59,796 bases of DNA from an uncultured Oribacterium sp. (GTDB lineage Bacteria; Bacillota; Clostridia; Lachnospirales; Lachnospiraceae): assembly GCA_946413525.1 (NCBI GenBank), contig CAMKKZ010000022.1:1-59796 (forward strand), read 5' to 3'. Below the pieces are notes generated by a model. It was not told where the DNA came from. It saw nothing but the letters and a program-made list of their open reading frames with translations, and made no database searches. The first letter of the stretch is position 1, and the number at the start of each line of letters is the position of its first letter. Of the stretch, positions 40,716-50,117 are shown piece after piece. The translations under genes were made by a program, and so were the position numbers.

Positions 40716-42476
40716 TCAGGAATGGACAAAGAGAGAGCGCTCGCCGTGCGGATCGCCGTTCCCCTTCATCTCCGCCACCTTCCTCTTCCCGTAGGCTTCC
40801 GCCTTTTCTTTATAGAACATACGGTTTACCGCGCTGAAAAGGGCCCGTATGGAGGAGCGGGTAATGCTTGAAGAAATGCCGACTCCGTAGGATGTATTGC
40901 CCGTTTTCTTGTCCAGGAGGTGGATATAGGAAACCGCCTTCGCCCCTGAGCCCGAGGTCATCGCGTGCTCCGAGTAATCCAGCACCTTGATCTCGATGTC
41001 CAGCGTCTCGTCAAGGCCGGACTGCACCGCGTCAATAGGCCCGTTCCCCATCCCGCTGAACTGCTTCTGAATGCCATGGTACATATAAGTGACATTTACC
41101 GACGTGGTATAGCTGCCGTCCCCATTATCCTTGTCCGCGGAACGGAAGGAACGGAAATGAATCGGCTCCTTGGCCTCGATGTACTCCGCCCGGAATACGT
41201 CGTAAATTTCCTGCGGGGTGACCTCCCCGCCTCGTTCGGAAATGGACTGGATGTAATCGGCAAATTCCCTCTGCATTCCCTTGGGGAGCTTGTAGCCGAA
41301 CTGGGAATCCATGATGAAGGCAACGCCTCCCTTCCCCGACTGGGAATTGATCCGCACGATAGGCTCATATTCCCTGCCGATGTCGGAAGGATCGATCGGC
41401 AGATACGGCACCTCCCAGTAGGGGGACCTTCCCTCCTCCATGGCCTTGATGCCCTTATTGATCGCGTCCTGATGAGAGCCGGAAAATGCCGTGAAGACCA
41501 GCTTTCCCGCGTAGGGATGGCGCGGCGGCACCAGCATTTTCGTGCAATGCTCATAAACCTGCTGTATTCCCTTTATATCCCCGATATCCAGCCCCGGATC
41601 CACGCCATGGGAAAACAGATTGTAGGCCATGACCATGAGATCCACATTGCCGGTCCGCTCCCCGTTCCCGAAAAGCGTCCCTTCCACGCGCTCCGCGCCG
41701 GCCAGGAGGGCCAGTTCAGCCGCCGCGATGCTCTCCCCGCGGTCATTATGGGGGTGCACGGACAGGATGACGGAATCCCTCCGTTCTAGGTGGTCATTCA
41801 TGTACTCCACCTGGTCCGCAAAGACATTCGGCGTATCCATCTCCACTGTGGACGGGAGATTGATGATGATCTTCCGGGCATTTGACGCGTCCCATGCCCG
41901 GATCACGGCATTGCAGATTTCCGCCGCGTAATCCATTTCCGTCCCGGTAAAGCTTTCCGGAGAATACTCCAGAAGGATCTCCCCGGGAAATTCCTTTTCA
42001 TACTTCCTGACAAGGGCGGTGCCCGTAAGGGCAATCTCCGTTATCTCCTCCTTTGACTTATGGAAGACCACGTCCCGCTGCAAGACGGAGGTTGAATTAT
42101 AGATATGGACGATCGCCCTCGGAAGCCCCTGGATGGCCTCGAAGGTCCGCTCTATGAGCGGCTCCCGGCACTGGGTCAGGACCTGGACGAGCACATTGTC
42201 AGGAATCAGTTTGCGTTCAATGAGGTTCCGGAGGAAATTATACTCAATCTGGCTTGCGGCGGGAAAGCCCACCTCTATCTCCTTGAAGCCCATGCGGAGG
42301 AGCATATTGAAAAACTCAATCTTTTCCTCCACGCCCATAGGCTCAACCAGTGCCTGGTTCCCGTCCCGAAGGTCTACGGAACACCATGCCGGCGCCTTCC
42401 TGATTTCTTTTTCCGTCCAGGTCCTTTCCGGGTAATGGAAAGCCGGAAAGGACCTATATTTTCTATAATTCATCAT
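40716..42476 (-). CDS. leuA: 2-isopropylmalate synthase
   Basis: First committed step of leucine synthesis: acetyl-CoA plus 2-oxoisovalerate to 2-isopropylmalate. The longer, yeast-like LeuA type (586 residues). Seen: WCSVDLRDGNQAL at 31-43 with the catalytic Arg and metal Asp, the metal site SVHPHNDRGE near 240, GTLFGNGERTGN, and a C-terminal regulatory domain with SGSGAKAVSYIH. All catalytic residues are present, unlike the paralogue at 27537. It is surrounded by sugar-nucleotide genes; no leader peptide was seen in the short gap upstream. Confidence 0.96.
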   Translation of the reverse strand: MMNYRKYRSFPAFHYPERTWTEKEIRKAPAWCSVDLRDGNQALVEPMGVEEKIEFFNMLLRMGFKEIEVGFPAASQIEYNFLRNLIERKLIPDNVLVQVLTQCREPLIERTFEAIQGLPRAIVHIYNSTSVLQRDVVFHKSKEEITEIALTGTALVRKYEKEFPGEILLEYSPESFTGTEMDYAAEICNAVIRAWDASNARKIIINLPSTVEMDTPNVFADQVEYMNDHLERRDSVILSVHPHNDRGESIAAAELALLAGAERVEGTLFGNGERTGNVDLMVMAYNLFSHGVDPGLDIGDIKGIQQVYEHCTKMLVPPRHPYAGKLVFTAFSGSHQDAINKGIKAMEEGRSPYWEVPYLPIDPSDIGREYEPIVRINSQSGKGGVAFIMDSQFGYKLPKGMQREFADYIQSISERGGEVTPQEIYDVFRAEYIEAKEPIHFRSFRSADKDNGDGSYTTSVNVTYMYHGIQKQFSGMGNGPIDAVQSGLDETLDIEIKVLDYSEHAMTSGSGAKAVSYIHLLDKKTGNTSYGVGISSSITRSSIRALFSAVNRMFYKEKAEAYGKRKVAEMKGNGDPHGERSLFVHS

Positions 42477-42557
42477 ACTTTCCCTCCCTCCCGGTCATCA
42501 AGCCAGATATATTCTCAAGCGATAGGATTAAGTCAAAGTATATAAAATACCACCGTG

Positions 42558-43913
42558 TCAAAGAAGCAGACCCGCGTCCCCCATGACCGAGATCACCTCG
42601 TCCACATATTTCCCGCAAAGCTCATCGGAGGAGGCCTCTACCATGACCCTGACCACGGGCTCCGTCCCCGAGGCCCGCAGAAGTATCCTGCCATCGTCCC
42701 CGAGTTCCTTCTCCACCTTCTTTACGGCTTCCAGTACGGCGGGATTGGACTGCGCCTCCTCCTTGTCCTTGACCCTCGCGTTTTTCAGCACCTGCGGATA
42801 GATCGTGATGCCTTCACAGAGCTCCGCCAGAGTCTTCTTCTCCGCGAGCATGGTTTCCACGACCTTGATGGAGGTCAGTATCCCGTCCCCCGTCGTGGCG
42901 TGACGCAGGAAGATAATGTGGCCCGACTGCTCCCCGCCCAGGCTGTAATGGTTTTCGGACATGTTCTCATAAACATAGCGATCCCCGACCTTTGTCTTTT
43001 CATAGCGGATGCCCGCCTCGTCCAACGCCTTGTAAAGCCCGAAATTCGACATGACCGTTGTCACGATGGTATTATCCTGAAGCTGCCCCTGCGACTTCAT
43101 ATATTTCCCGCAGAAGTACATGATCTGGTCGCCATTGACCAGACGCCCCTCGCTGTCCACGGCGAGGCAGCGGTCGGCATCCCCGTCATAGGCAAAGCCC
43201 AGGTCGCAGCCCTCCTCCTTCACATAGCTCATGAGCCGCTCTATATGTGTGGAGCCGCAGCCATCGTTTATATTAAATCCATTTGGCTCGCTGTGGATCA
43301 CATGGGTATCCGCGCCCAGTGCGTCAAAAACGGCCTTGGCGCAGGAGCTGGCGGAGCCATTCGCGCAGTCCAGGGCTACTTTAAGGCCCTTGAAGGACTT
43401 TGTGGCCAGGGAGATCAGGTAACCGATGTAACGGTTCCGCCCGGCGGCAAAATCCACCGTGCGCCCTATTTTGTCCCGGACGGCCAGAGGGATTTCGCCC
43501 GTTTTCCCGTCCAGATAGTCTTCAATCTCATTGATGACGTCATCCCCCAGCTTCTCCCCGTTTTCATTGATGACCTTGATGCCGTTATCATAATACGGGT
43601 TATGCGATGCGGAAATCATGACGCCGCAGCTAAAGTCCTCCGAACGCACCATGAAGCTGACGGAGGGGGTCGTCGTCACATGCATAAGGTACGCGTCCGC
43701 GCCCGCCGCCGTAATGCCGGCGGCAATGGCATATTCAAACATATAGCTTGAGCGCCGGGTATCCTTCCCTATGACGATCCTGCATTTCTCCCCCGGCTTC
43801 ACCTTCTTCTGGTAAAACCATCCAAGGAACTTTCCCACCCGGAAGGCGCTGTCCGCGGTCAAAACCACATTTGCCTCGCCCCTGTATCCATCCGTGCCAA
43901 AGTATTTTCCCAT
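42558..43913 (-). CDS. glmM: Phosphoglucosamine mutase
   Basis: Converts glucosamine-6-phosphate to glucosamine-1-phosphate for UDP-GlcNAc and peptidoglycan. Seen: KYFGTDGYRGEAN at the N-terminus, the phosphoserine loop ISASHNPYYDNGIK near 97-110, the metal loop YDGDADRCLAVD near 240, GGEQSGHI near 325 and the phosphate-binding LLRASGTEPVVRVMVE near 415. Length 451 is normal. Twelve bases separate it from rfbD, so it probably belongs to that operon. Confidence 0.96.
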   Translation of the reverse strand: MGKYFGTDGYRGEANVVLTADSAFRVGKFLGWFYQKKVKPGEKCRIVIGKDTRRSSYMFEYAIAAGITAAGADAYLMHVTTTPSVSFMVRSEDFSCGVMISASHNPYYDNGIKVINENGEKLGDDVINEIEDYLDGKTGEIPLAVRDKIGRTVDFAAGRNRYIGYLISLATKSFKGLKVALDCANGSASSCAKAVFDALGADTHVIHSEPNGFNINDGCGSTHIERLMSYVKEEGCDLGFAYDGDADRCLAVDSEGRLVNGDQIMYFCGKYMKSQGQLQDNTIVTTVMSNFGLYKALDEAGIRYEKTKVGDRYVYENMSENHYSLGGEQSGHIIFLRHATTGDGILTSIKVVETMLAEKKTLAELCEGITIYPQVLKNARVKDKEEAQSNPAVLEAVKKVEKELGDDGRILLRASGTEPVVRVMVEASSDELCGKYVDEVISVMGDAGLLL

Positions 43914-43925
43914 ATAATATTATCC

Positions 43926-44843
43926 TCACTCTGTTTTCAAAAGCTCAAGGTAACGCCCCAGCGCGTCCTTCCACTCCGGCAGGGGGCGGAAGCCCTCCCT
44001 CGGAAGCTTCGAGCGGTCCAGGCGCGAATTAAAAGGCCTTTTTGCCTTGCTCTGGCCATATTCCTTCGTGCTGACGGGGATCACCGAAACCTTGAGCCCC
44101 GCCGCCCTGAATATTTCAACGGCGAAATCATACCAAGAAATGTATCCTCCCTCATTGGTGGCATGATAATAACCGTATTTCTCCGTCTCTATGAGATCCA
44201 CAAGCAGCCTCGCGAGGTCTGCCGTATACGTAGGCGTCCCTACCTGGTCGTCCACCACCCGGAGCGTATCATGGCTTTTTCCAAGCCGCAGCATGGTCTT
44301 GATAAAGTTGTTCCCGTTCCTGCCGAAAACCCAGGCCGTCCGGACAATGAAATAACGGCCAAGGCGCCCGGAAACCATCTGTTCCCCCAAAAGCTTGCTT
44401 TCACCATATTTATTTAGCGGGGCATAATCTTTGGAATCCGGATCCCATGGCGCGCTGCCCTCCCCGGAAAAGACGTAATCCGTCGAAATATAGAGCATCT
44501 TCGCGCCGTTTTCCGCGCAAGCCTCCGCCAGATGGCCCGTACCGTCCACATTGATGGCCTTCACCTTTGCCGCGTTCTCCTCATCCTCCGCCGCGTCCAC
44601 TGCCGTCCAGGCGGCGCAATGGATAATGGCGTCAGGCCTGATTTCCCGTATAAGGCGCAGGACGTCCTCACGCCTTGTGATGTCCAGCGGAAAATACGGC
44701 ATGGCCGAGGCCGGGGACGCCGGATCCAGGCCGTTCCAGGACGCCGCGATATCCGACGCGAAGCCTTCATGCCCCCGCCTCGCGAGCTCCTCCATCACGT
44801 CATAGCCCAACTGCCCTCCGACTCCTGTTACAAAAACCTTCAT
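43926..44843 (-). CDS. rfbD: dTDP-4-dehydrorhamnose reductase
   Basis: Last step of dTDP-L-rhamnose synthesis. An SDR-type protein with the nucleotide-binding VTGVGGQLGYDVMEEL, the catalytic STDYVFSG, YGESKLLGE with its Tyr-x3-Lys, and RTAWVFGRNGNNF. Length 305. Located 18 bases after rfbB. No rfbC (epimerase) is visible in this operon, so that step must be encoded elsewhere. Confidence 0.95.
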   Translation of the reverse strand: MKVFVTGVGGQLGYDVMEELARRGHEGFASDIAASWNGLDPASPASAMPYFPLDITRREDVLRLIREIRPDAIIHCAAWTAVDAAEDEENAAKVKAINVDGTGHLAEACAENGAKMLYISTDYVFSGEGSAPWDPDSKDYAPLNKYGESKLLGEQMVSGRLGRYFIVRTAWVFGRNGNNFIKTMLRLGKSHDTLRVVDDQVGTPTYTADLARLLVDLIETEKYGYYHATNEGGYISWYDFAVEIFRAAGLKVSVIPVSTKEYGQSKAKRPFNSRLDRSKLPREGFRPLPEWKDALGRYLELLKTE

Positions 44844-44861
44844 AAATACCTTTCCTGTATC

Positions 44862-45890
44862 TTACAAGCCGTACTGCTTTTCAAAGTAATTGCGGTACTC
44901 ACCTGAAATAATATGCTCCCACCATTCCCTATGGGAAAGATACCATTCTACCGTGGCCGGAATGCCGCTGTCGAAGGTGTGCTTCGGCTTCCAGCCGAGT
45001 TCTTTTTCAATCTTTGTGGGATCCATGGCATAGCGCATGTCGTGACCGGGCCGGTCCTTCACAAATTCGATCAGGGACTCCGGCTTCCCCAGGGTCCTGA
45101 GGATCGTCTTTACCACTTCCAGATTGCTCCGCTCATTGTGGCCGCCTATATTATAGACCTCCCCTTCCCTGCCCTTCCGTACCACCAGGTCGATCGCGCT
45201 GCAATGATCCTCCACATAGAGCCAGTCCCTGACATTTGCGCCGTTGCCGTAAACAGGGATCTTCTCATCATTCAAGGCCCTGGAGATGACCAGCGGTATG
45301 AGCTTTTCCGGGAAATGATAGGGGCCGTAATTGTTGGAGCAGCGGGATATGCTTGCGGGTATCCCGAAGGTCCTGTGATAAGCAGACACAAAGAGGTCAG
45401 CAGCTGCCTTGGACGCCGAATAGGGTGAAGACGCGCGGATCTTGTTCTCCTCCGTGAAAAGGAGATCCGGCCGGTCCAGGGGAAGGTCGCCATAAACCTC
45501 GTCGGTCGAGACCTGATGATACCTTCGGATCCCAAACTCGCGGCAGGCGTCCAGCAGGGTCACCGTGCCCGTCACATTCGTCTTCACAAAAATGTCCGGG
45601 TCGGAAACGGAACGGTCCACATGGGACTCGGCTGCGAAATTGATGATGACATCCGGCTTTTCCTTTCGGAACAGTTCAAAAACAAAATCCCTGTCGGCGA
45701 TGTCCCCCCTCACAAAGGAATAATTCGGGCGGTCGGCCACGGGAGCCAGCGTCTCAAGATTCCCGGCATAGGTCAGCTTGTCCAGGCAGATCCACTCATC
45801 CCCAGGATACTTGTCCACCACGTAATGGAGGAAATTCCCCCCGATAAAGCCCGCTCCGCCCGTCACAATATACTTCATAACGCCTCCCAA
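44862..45890 (-). CDS. rfbB: dTDP-glucose 4,6-dehydratase
   Basis: Second step of dTDP-L-rhamnose synthesis. Seen: YIVTGGAGFIGGNFLHYVV, FAAESHVDRSV, STDEVYGDLPLD with the catalytic Asp-Glu pair, YSASKAAADLFV, RCSNNYGPYHFPEK and RPGHDMRYAMD. Length 342 is normal. The ATG at 45878 (MKYIVTGG) may be the true start rather than 45890. It lies 13 bases after rfbA. Confidence 0.96.
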   Translation of the reverse strand: MGGVMKYIVTGGAGFIGGNFLHYVVDKYPGDEWICLDKLTYAGNLETLAPVADRPNYSFVRGDIADRDFVFELFRKEKPDVIINFAAESHVDRSVSDPDIFVKTNVTGTVTLLDACREFGIRRYHQVSTDEVYGDLPLDRPDLLFTEENKIRASSPYSASKAAADLFVSAYHRTFGIPASISRCSNNYGPYHFPEKLIPLVISRALNDEKIPVYGNGANVRDWLYVEDHCSAIDLVVRKGREGEVYNIGGHNERSNLEVVKTILRTLGKPESLIEFVKDRPGHDMRYAMDPTKIEKELGWKPKHTFDSGIPATVEWYLSHREWWEHIISGEYRNYFEKQYGL

Positions 45891-45903
45891 TCCATTAGCT
45901 TTC

Positions 45904-46800
45904 TCATCCGTTTCCGAATTTCTTCTCTACATATTTCCCGTCAAGCACGTCCCTCAGGTATTTGCCGTATTCGTTCTTGCAATACATTTCGTAGGCCTTT
46001 TCCACCTCTTCACGTCCAATCCAATCGTTCAGAAAGGCGATTTCCTCAAGGCAGGCAATCTTCCTGTGTTCATGAGTCTCCACGGTATAGACAAAATTTG
46101 TCGCGTCCACCAGGGATTCCTGCGTCCCGGTGTCCATCCAGGTGAAGCCCTGCCCGAGAATGGCCACCTCCAGCTCCCCGTTCTCCAAATAGATCCGGTT
46201 CAAATCCGTGATCTCCAGCTCCCCCCTGGCGGACGGCCTGAGCCTCGCCGCGTAATCCACGACCCTGTTGTCATAAAAATAAAGGCCGGTCACGCAGTAA
46301 TTCGACTTCGGCTCAAGGGGCTTTTCCTCGATGGATATGGCCTTCCCACTGGCATCGAATTCCACAATGCCGTAACGCTCGGGATCGTCCACATAATAAC
46401 CGAAAACCGTCGCGCCCTTTTCCCTGGAGGCGGCTCCCCTCAGGATGCGGCGGAAGCCATGGCCCGAAAAAATATTGTCCCCCAGGATCATGGCCACGGC
46501 ATCATTCCCGATGAAATCCGCGCCGATAATGAAAGCCTGTGCCAGCCCATCCGGAGACGGCTGGACGGCATAGGAAAGCCGGATGCCGAACTGGCTCCCG
46601 TCCCCCAAAAGCTCCCGAAACCTGGGGGTGTCAATCGGCGTTGAGATCAACAGGATGTCCCGGATGCCGGCCATCATCAGCACCGACAAAGGGTAATAAA
46701 TCATTGGCTTGTCATAAACAGGCAAAAGCTGTTTTGACGTAACCCTTGTCAAAGGGTACAGCCTGGTGCCGGAACCGCCTGCCAAAATAATTCCTTTCAT
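45904..46800 (-). CDS. rfbA: Glucose-1-phosphate thymidylyltransferase
   Basis: First step of dTDP-L-rhamnose synthesis. Seen: [38 protein letters not shown], the metal-binding [29 protein letters not shown] and [14 protein letters not shown]. Length 298 is normal. AAAGGAG lies upstream. It heads the rfbA-rfbB-rfbD-glmM gene string; the 221 bases upstream are AT-rich and hold no gene. Confidence 0.97.
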   Translation of the reverse strand: MKGIILAGGSGTRLYPLTRVTSKQLLPVYDKPMIYYPLSVLMMAGIRDILLISTPIDTPRFRELLGDGSQFGIRLSYAVQPSPDGLAQAFIIGADFIGNDAVAMILGDNIFSGHGFRRILRGAASREKGATVFGYYVDDPERYGIVEFDASGKAISIEEKPLEPKSNYCVTGLYFYDNRVVDYAARLRPSARGELEITDLNRIYLENGELEVAILGQGFTWMDTGTQESLVDATNFVYTVETHEHRKIACLEEIAFLNDWIGREEVEKAYEMYCKNEYGKYLRDVLDGKYVEKKFGNG

Positions 46801-47021
46801 GAACGGACTCCTTTATCATAATGGTATAATGGCTGTTTTCATTGCCGATTAAAAATTCGGCTACAATCTTTAGCTTTTATTTATAATAATGCTTCATAGG
46901 TCATTCAAATTGCCGGTTAAGTGAATGGTGCCGCGAGCTTTTCATTTTACCAATGCTCGACAGATATCCAAATTTTATACCACAGTAAGCAAAACTTTGC
47001 AATGATATCATCCGTCACGCT

Positions 47022-49565
47022 TCATGAAATATCTGCGATAAAACCCAGGATTTTTTCAGCCATCCCCTCCGCCCCCGCGTCCAATAGCTCGGCGTAGCCC
47101 CTCAGCATCGTGGCCTTGGCATGCAGCATTCGCGACCTTGGATTTACGAAGATCCGGCATTTGTGCTTCGCGTTCTTTGCCTCCTGCACCAGGTTGACGG
47201 CCTGTGAATTTCCGTCAAGGGCCAGGAGGACGGAGGACCTGCGTTTGAAAATCTCATAGGCAATGCTCTTGTATATGCCGATGCTGGACGGTTCAATGCA
47301 CACCCGGATCGAAAGCCCGCTGCTCTTCAGCCTTGCCGCCTCCGCCTTCCCAATCTCGGCCGGCACGAAAGCATAAACGCGGAAGCGTCCCTGGTTCCTT
47401 TTCACGAGATATTGTTCGTATGCTTTCAGCTCATGCCCAATGACGAAGCAAATTCTGGAGGGATCACCCAGGGCAAGCAGCCGGTCAAGGAGCCCGAGGC
47501 AGTCCTTTTGAAGCACGGTCCTGTGCTGGTCATTGTTAAAGCTCCCTCCCGCAATGATGACAGGGACAAGCGAGGGATCTATTTCCTCTGAAAATTCACG
47601 GAAAACAGTTGCGGAATCCTCCTTCTCCGCCTGTCCGGGAAGGGCCTCGATGCACAAAAGCTCCTCCCTGATCCTTTTCCTGTAAAAGCTGAGCACCCGA
47701 TGGTACAGGGACTGTCCCTCCCCGCCCATTCCCATGACCCCTTCGGGAAAAACCGCGCCGACGGAGAAAAGCTCCATCTTCCTCCGGAACGCCTCCATGC
47801 CCTGGGAAAGAGACCTTTCCTCGGCTGAGCGCATCAAAAGAAGTTCTTCCTTTGTAAGGGAAAGAAGCTTTTCCAATGCCAGCTCTTCGTCAATGGAATC
47901 TGTGCCGTACAACGCGCCCCCGTCTGTCCCCTGGACACAGAGCACGCCCGCCGAAAGGTATTCGCGCAAAGGGTGCCTTTCGACCATGCTGAGGTTGTTG
48001 AGACGGACGTTGGAACTGATCTGGAACTCAAGGGTGACATTATGATCCGTAATAAGCTTAAGGAGCTGCTTTCCTTTCTTCTTCCGAAGGTCAGAAGTGT
48101 ACAACCCGTGGCCTATCCTCATGTTCGGCATTCCCTGCCCTTCCTTCAGGGAATCCAGCACGCATTGAATGCTGTTCGCCACATTTTCCCGAAGGCTGTC
48201 ATTTTCCCCCGCATGAATCCGGATGACGAAGTCGGGCACCTTTTCCGTAATGGAAACGAGCTCCCGGACGGCGGGCATCATATCCCTGATGTCATTAATC
48301 TCCTCACCCAGGATGTCGCTGCCGGCCACGTAGGGATCCTCCGCAACGGCCCGCAGCACCTCCAGGTTTTCCTCAAGGTAATTCCCCCTGGCAATATTAT
48401 CCTTCACAATGGTGAGGGGAATCCTGCGAAGGCCGGCGAGGAAGCGGATCGTGACCCCCGTTTCCTCCGTAATGGCCGGCATTACCGTATGGATTTCCGC
48501 CAGCATCTCTGCCGCCCTGTCCTTTTTCACAAGGGCTGTGTCGGAAATCTCCACGTAAACAATTCCTCGGCTCCGATACCCCCTGGCGATCCACAACAGC
48601 TTGTCCTGAAACAGGCTGTTCTCCCTGTAACGGGGATCCCTGTGATCCTCCTCCATGCGCTTTACGGCGGCCCGTATGTCCCCGTCAGGAATGCTGTCCA
48701 GTCCCGACAGATCCCTCCTGTCTTCCGATGACTTCCCCTTGGTGAACACATAACGGTAAAGGTAAACCTTTTCAAGGTTTGTGAAAACAGCCTGCCCGTC
48801 CTTCATTACAGCCAGGGAGGCACGAATCTTCGGGATATTGTATTCGGCATCGGCGGGATTGTCCAGGAAAAGGCTCGCGAAGTTCAGGAAGGTATTGTCA
48901 TCAATCTTGCGTTCAAGATATTTTCCGGAGAGTCCGGCAAGCGGGATCGTTAGCGATGCTTTTTCACGCCGTTCGCGGAGCAGATCCTCCTGGGACGGAT
49001 TGAGCCGCAGCCCGAGCTTCCGGATATAATACAGGGGATACCGTATCTGATGGAATATGCCGAGGGCGATCAGGATGTCCGGATGGAGGTTCGCGTTCAT
49101 ATGCGTATGCAGATCCGTCCGGAACTTGCACTCTTCCAGGATATAGGATTTAATAATCGTTTTGGAAATATCCAGGCAATAGTCCTTTGTCTGACTCATG
49201 AGGGTTTTGGACAGGGATGGGATGGAGGCCTTCATTTCAATCCGCCCGTCCGGGAAAATGTTTGCGACCTTCGTGCCTCCCAGGCGGAAAATGTAGACAG
49301 GCATATTATAGGCATCGATATAACAGGGAACGGTTCCTTTGATAATCATCAGCCCTTTTTCGTCCGAATCCAGGGGCAGGCCGCATAGCCTGGCCAGGTT
49401 CCTGATAAGGTTGCCCGTATGGTGGTTCGGCGTGGAAAGGACGTAATCCATTCTGCCGTCCCGGAGGAACAAGGTTACGATCAAGTCCTTTTCCTTGTCC
49501 AGATAAAACCTGCCAAACAACAAAATCCCCCCTTCCTCATAATTTTCCACCTGTACGGTTGCCAT
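47022..49565 (-). CDS. Large adenosine-deaminase-like protein with extra C-terminal domain
   Basis: The middle part has the motifs of the adenosine/AMP deaminase superfamily: DLHTHMNANL near 150, FVIRIHAGEND near 450, MRIGHGLY near 485, and GTDGGALYGTD near 545 in place of the usual Asp-Asp pair. An N-terminal ~145-residue domain and a C-terminal domain (about 665-847) are not typical; the latter (PVIIAGGSF, ICFVIGHELKAYEQYL, LLALDGNSQAVNLVQEAK) looks like a Rossmann-type fold, family not recognised. A MITE ends exactly at the 5' end; the listed ATG lies in its inverted repeat, and a TTG near 49520 behind AAGGGGGG is a plausible native start. Substrate unknown. Confidence 0.75.
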   Translation of the reverse strand: MATVQVENYEEGGILLFGRFYLDKEKDLIVTLFLRDGRMDYVLSTPNHHTGNLIRNLARLCGLPLDSDEKGLMIIKGTVPCYIDAYNMPVYIFRLGGTKVANIFPDGRIEMKASIPSLSKTLMSQTKDYCLDISKTIIKSYILEECKFRTDLHTHMNANLHPDILIALGIFHQIRYPLYYIRKLGLRLNPSQEDLLRERREKASLTIPLAGLSGKYLERKIDDNTFLNFASLFLDNPADAEYNIPKIRASLAVMKDGQAVFTNLEKVYLYRYVFTKGKSSEDRRDLSGLDSIPDGDIRAAVKRMEEDHRDPRYRENSLFQDKLLWIARGYRSRGIVYVEISDTALVKKDRAAEMLAEIHTVMPAITEETGVTIRFLAGLRRIPLTIVKDNIARGNYLEENLEVLRAVAEDPYVAGSDILGEEINDIRDMMPAVRELVSITEKVPDFVIRIHAGENDSLRENVANSIQCVLDSLKEGQGMPNMRIGHGLYTSDLRKKKGKQLLKLITDHNVTLEFQISSNVRLNNLSMVERHPLREYLSAGVLCVQGTDGGALYGTDSIDEELALEKLLSLTKEELLLMRSAEERSLSQGMEAFRRKMELFSVGAVFPEGVMGMGGEGQSLYHRVLSFYRKRIREELLCIEALPGQAEKEDSATVFREFSEEIDPSLVPVIIAGGSFNNDQHRTVLQKDCLGLLDRLLALGDPSRICFVIGHELKAYEQYLVKRNQGRFRVYAFVPAEIGKAEAARLKSSGLSIRVCIEPSSIGIYKSIAYEIFKRRSSVLLALDGNSQAVNLVQEAKNAKHKCRIFVNPRSRMLHAKATMLRGYAELLDAGAEGMAEKILGFIADIS

Positions 49566-49740
49566 CCAAAGCGATATTTTGATACGGTTTACCGTAATCA
49601 AAATATCGCTTTGGATGAGCAACCTACCCCTAAATGAGCAAAACGATTTGCGAAGCAAATCTTTAAGCACGCGAAGCGGGCGGTTTTGCGAATTTAGGGG
49701 TATTCAGAATGGCCTTTAGGCCATTCAACCGTACAGGTGG
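49547..49740. mobile_element. 194-bp hairpin MITE, copy 1
   Basis: Inverted ends CCACCTGTACGGTTG (49547-49561) and its exact complement (49726-49740). Inside are a perfect 21-bp stem CATCCAAAGCGATATTTTGAT (arms 49563-49583 and 49597-49617, with a loop that itself folds), ACCCCTAAAT/ATTTAGGGGT arms, and AATGGCCTTTAGGCCATT near the right end. No coding capacity. The first 46 bases, read on the minus strand, are identical to the copy at 59751. Target duplication not clear. Confidence 0.9.
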
Positions 49741-49752
49741 ATAATTTTACAG

Positions 49753-49864
49753 TTCTGCGAAACTCAGAAGGCTCTACGCTGTAGTTTCAAGGTCGGTCGC
49801 CATACTAAATCGTGCGTTCATGTTCTGCGATACTCAGAAGGCTCTACGCTGTAGTTTGGAATAG
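49753..49864. repeat. 70-bp tandem duplication beside the MITE
   Basis: TTCTGCGAAACTCAGAAGGC at 49753 and the same with one change at 49823, spaced 70 bases; 34 bases match closely. No gene is present between 49741 and 50102; the open frame at 49867-50100 is made of repeat sequence. Confidence 0.9.
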
Positions 49865-49994
49865 AATTACGTTAACGAGTATAACAATATTTTTTTGCCG
49901 GAATAATATTGGGATGTGCCGATTTCCGATGAAATAAGCAGCCGACAGGCAATCATGCCCATGGATGCACGGCAGTTAGATCCGCTCTCATGGT

Positions 49995-50117
49995 TGACAT
50001 AAACAGACATGCCTGGTGCGGCAACCATCCTATGGGAGCCCCAGCAAATGAATCCACGGTCACGGTTAACATGAATGGACATGCCTGATGCGGCAACCAT
50101 CCCTATGGGAGCCCCAG
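49995..50117. repeat. 72-73-bp tandem repeat carrying the permease 3' end
   Basis: ACATGCCTG(A/G)TGCGGCAACC followed by ATC(C)CTATGGGAGCCCCAG occurs twice, 72-73 bases apart. The right copy holds the last codons and stop (50103-50105) of the permease gene on the minus strand; the left one is a non-coding duplicate. An older, more diverged copy may lie at about 49930-49985. Confidence 0.9.

Noticed and set aside
42477..42557. T-box or attenuator before the true leuA
   Set aside because: The gap is only 81 bases, without a leader peptide, T-box motif or terminator-like stem.
47022..49565. RADAR defence system (RdrA-RdrB)
   Set aside because: The deaminase is large and divergent, but no RdrA-type ATPase lies beside it; neighbours are rfbA and a metal permease.
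49867..50100. 77-residue open frame downstream of the permease
   Set aside because: It consists of the duplicated permease end; no ribosome binding site or family resemblance.
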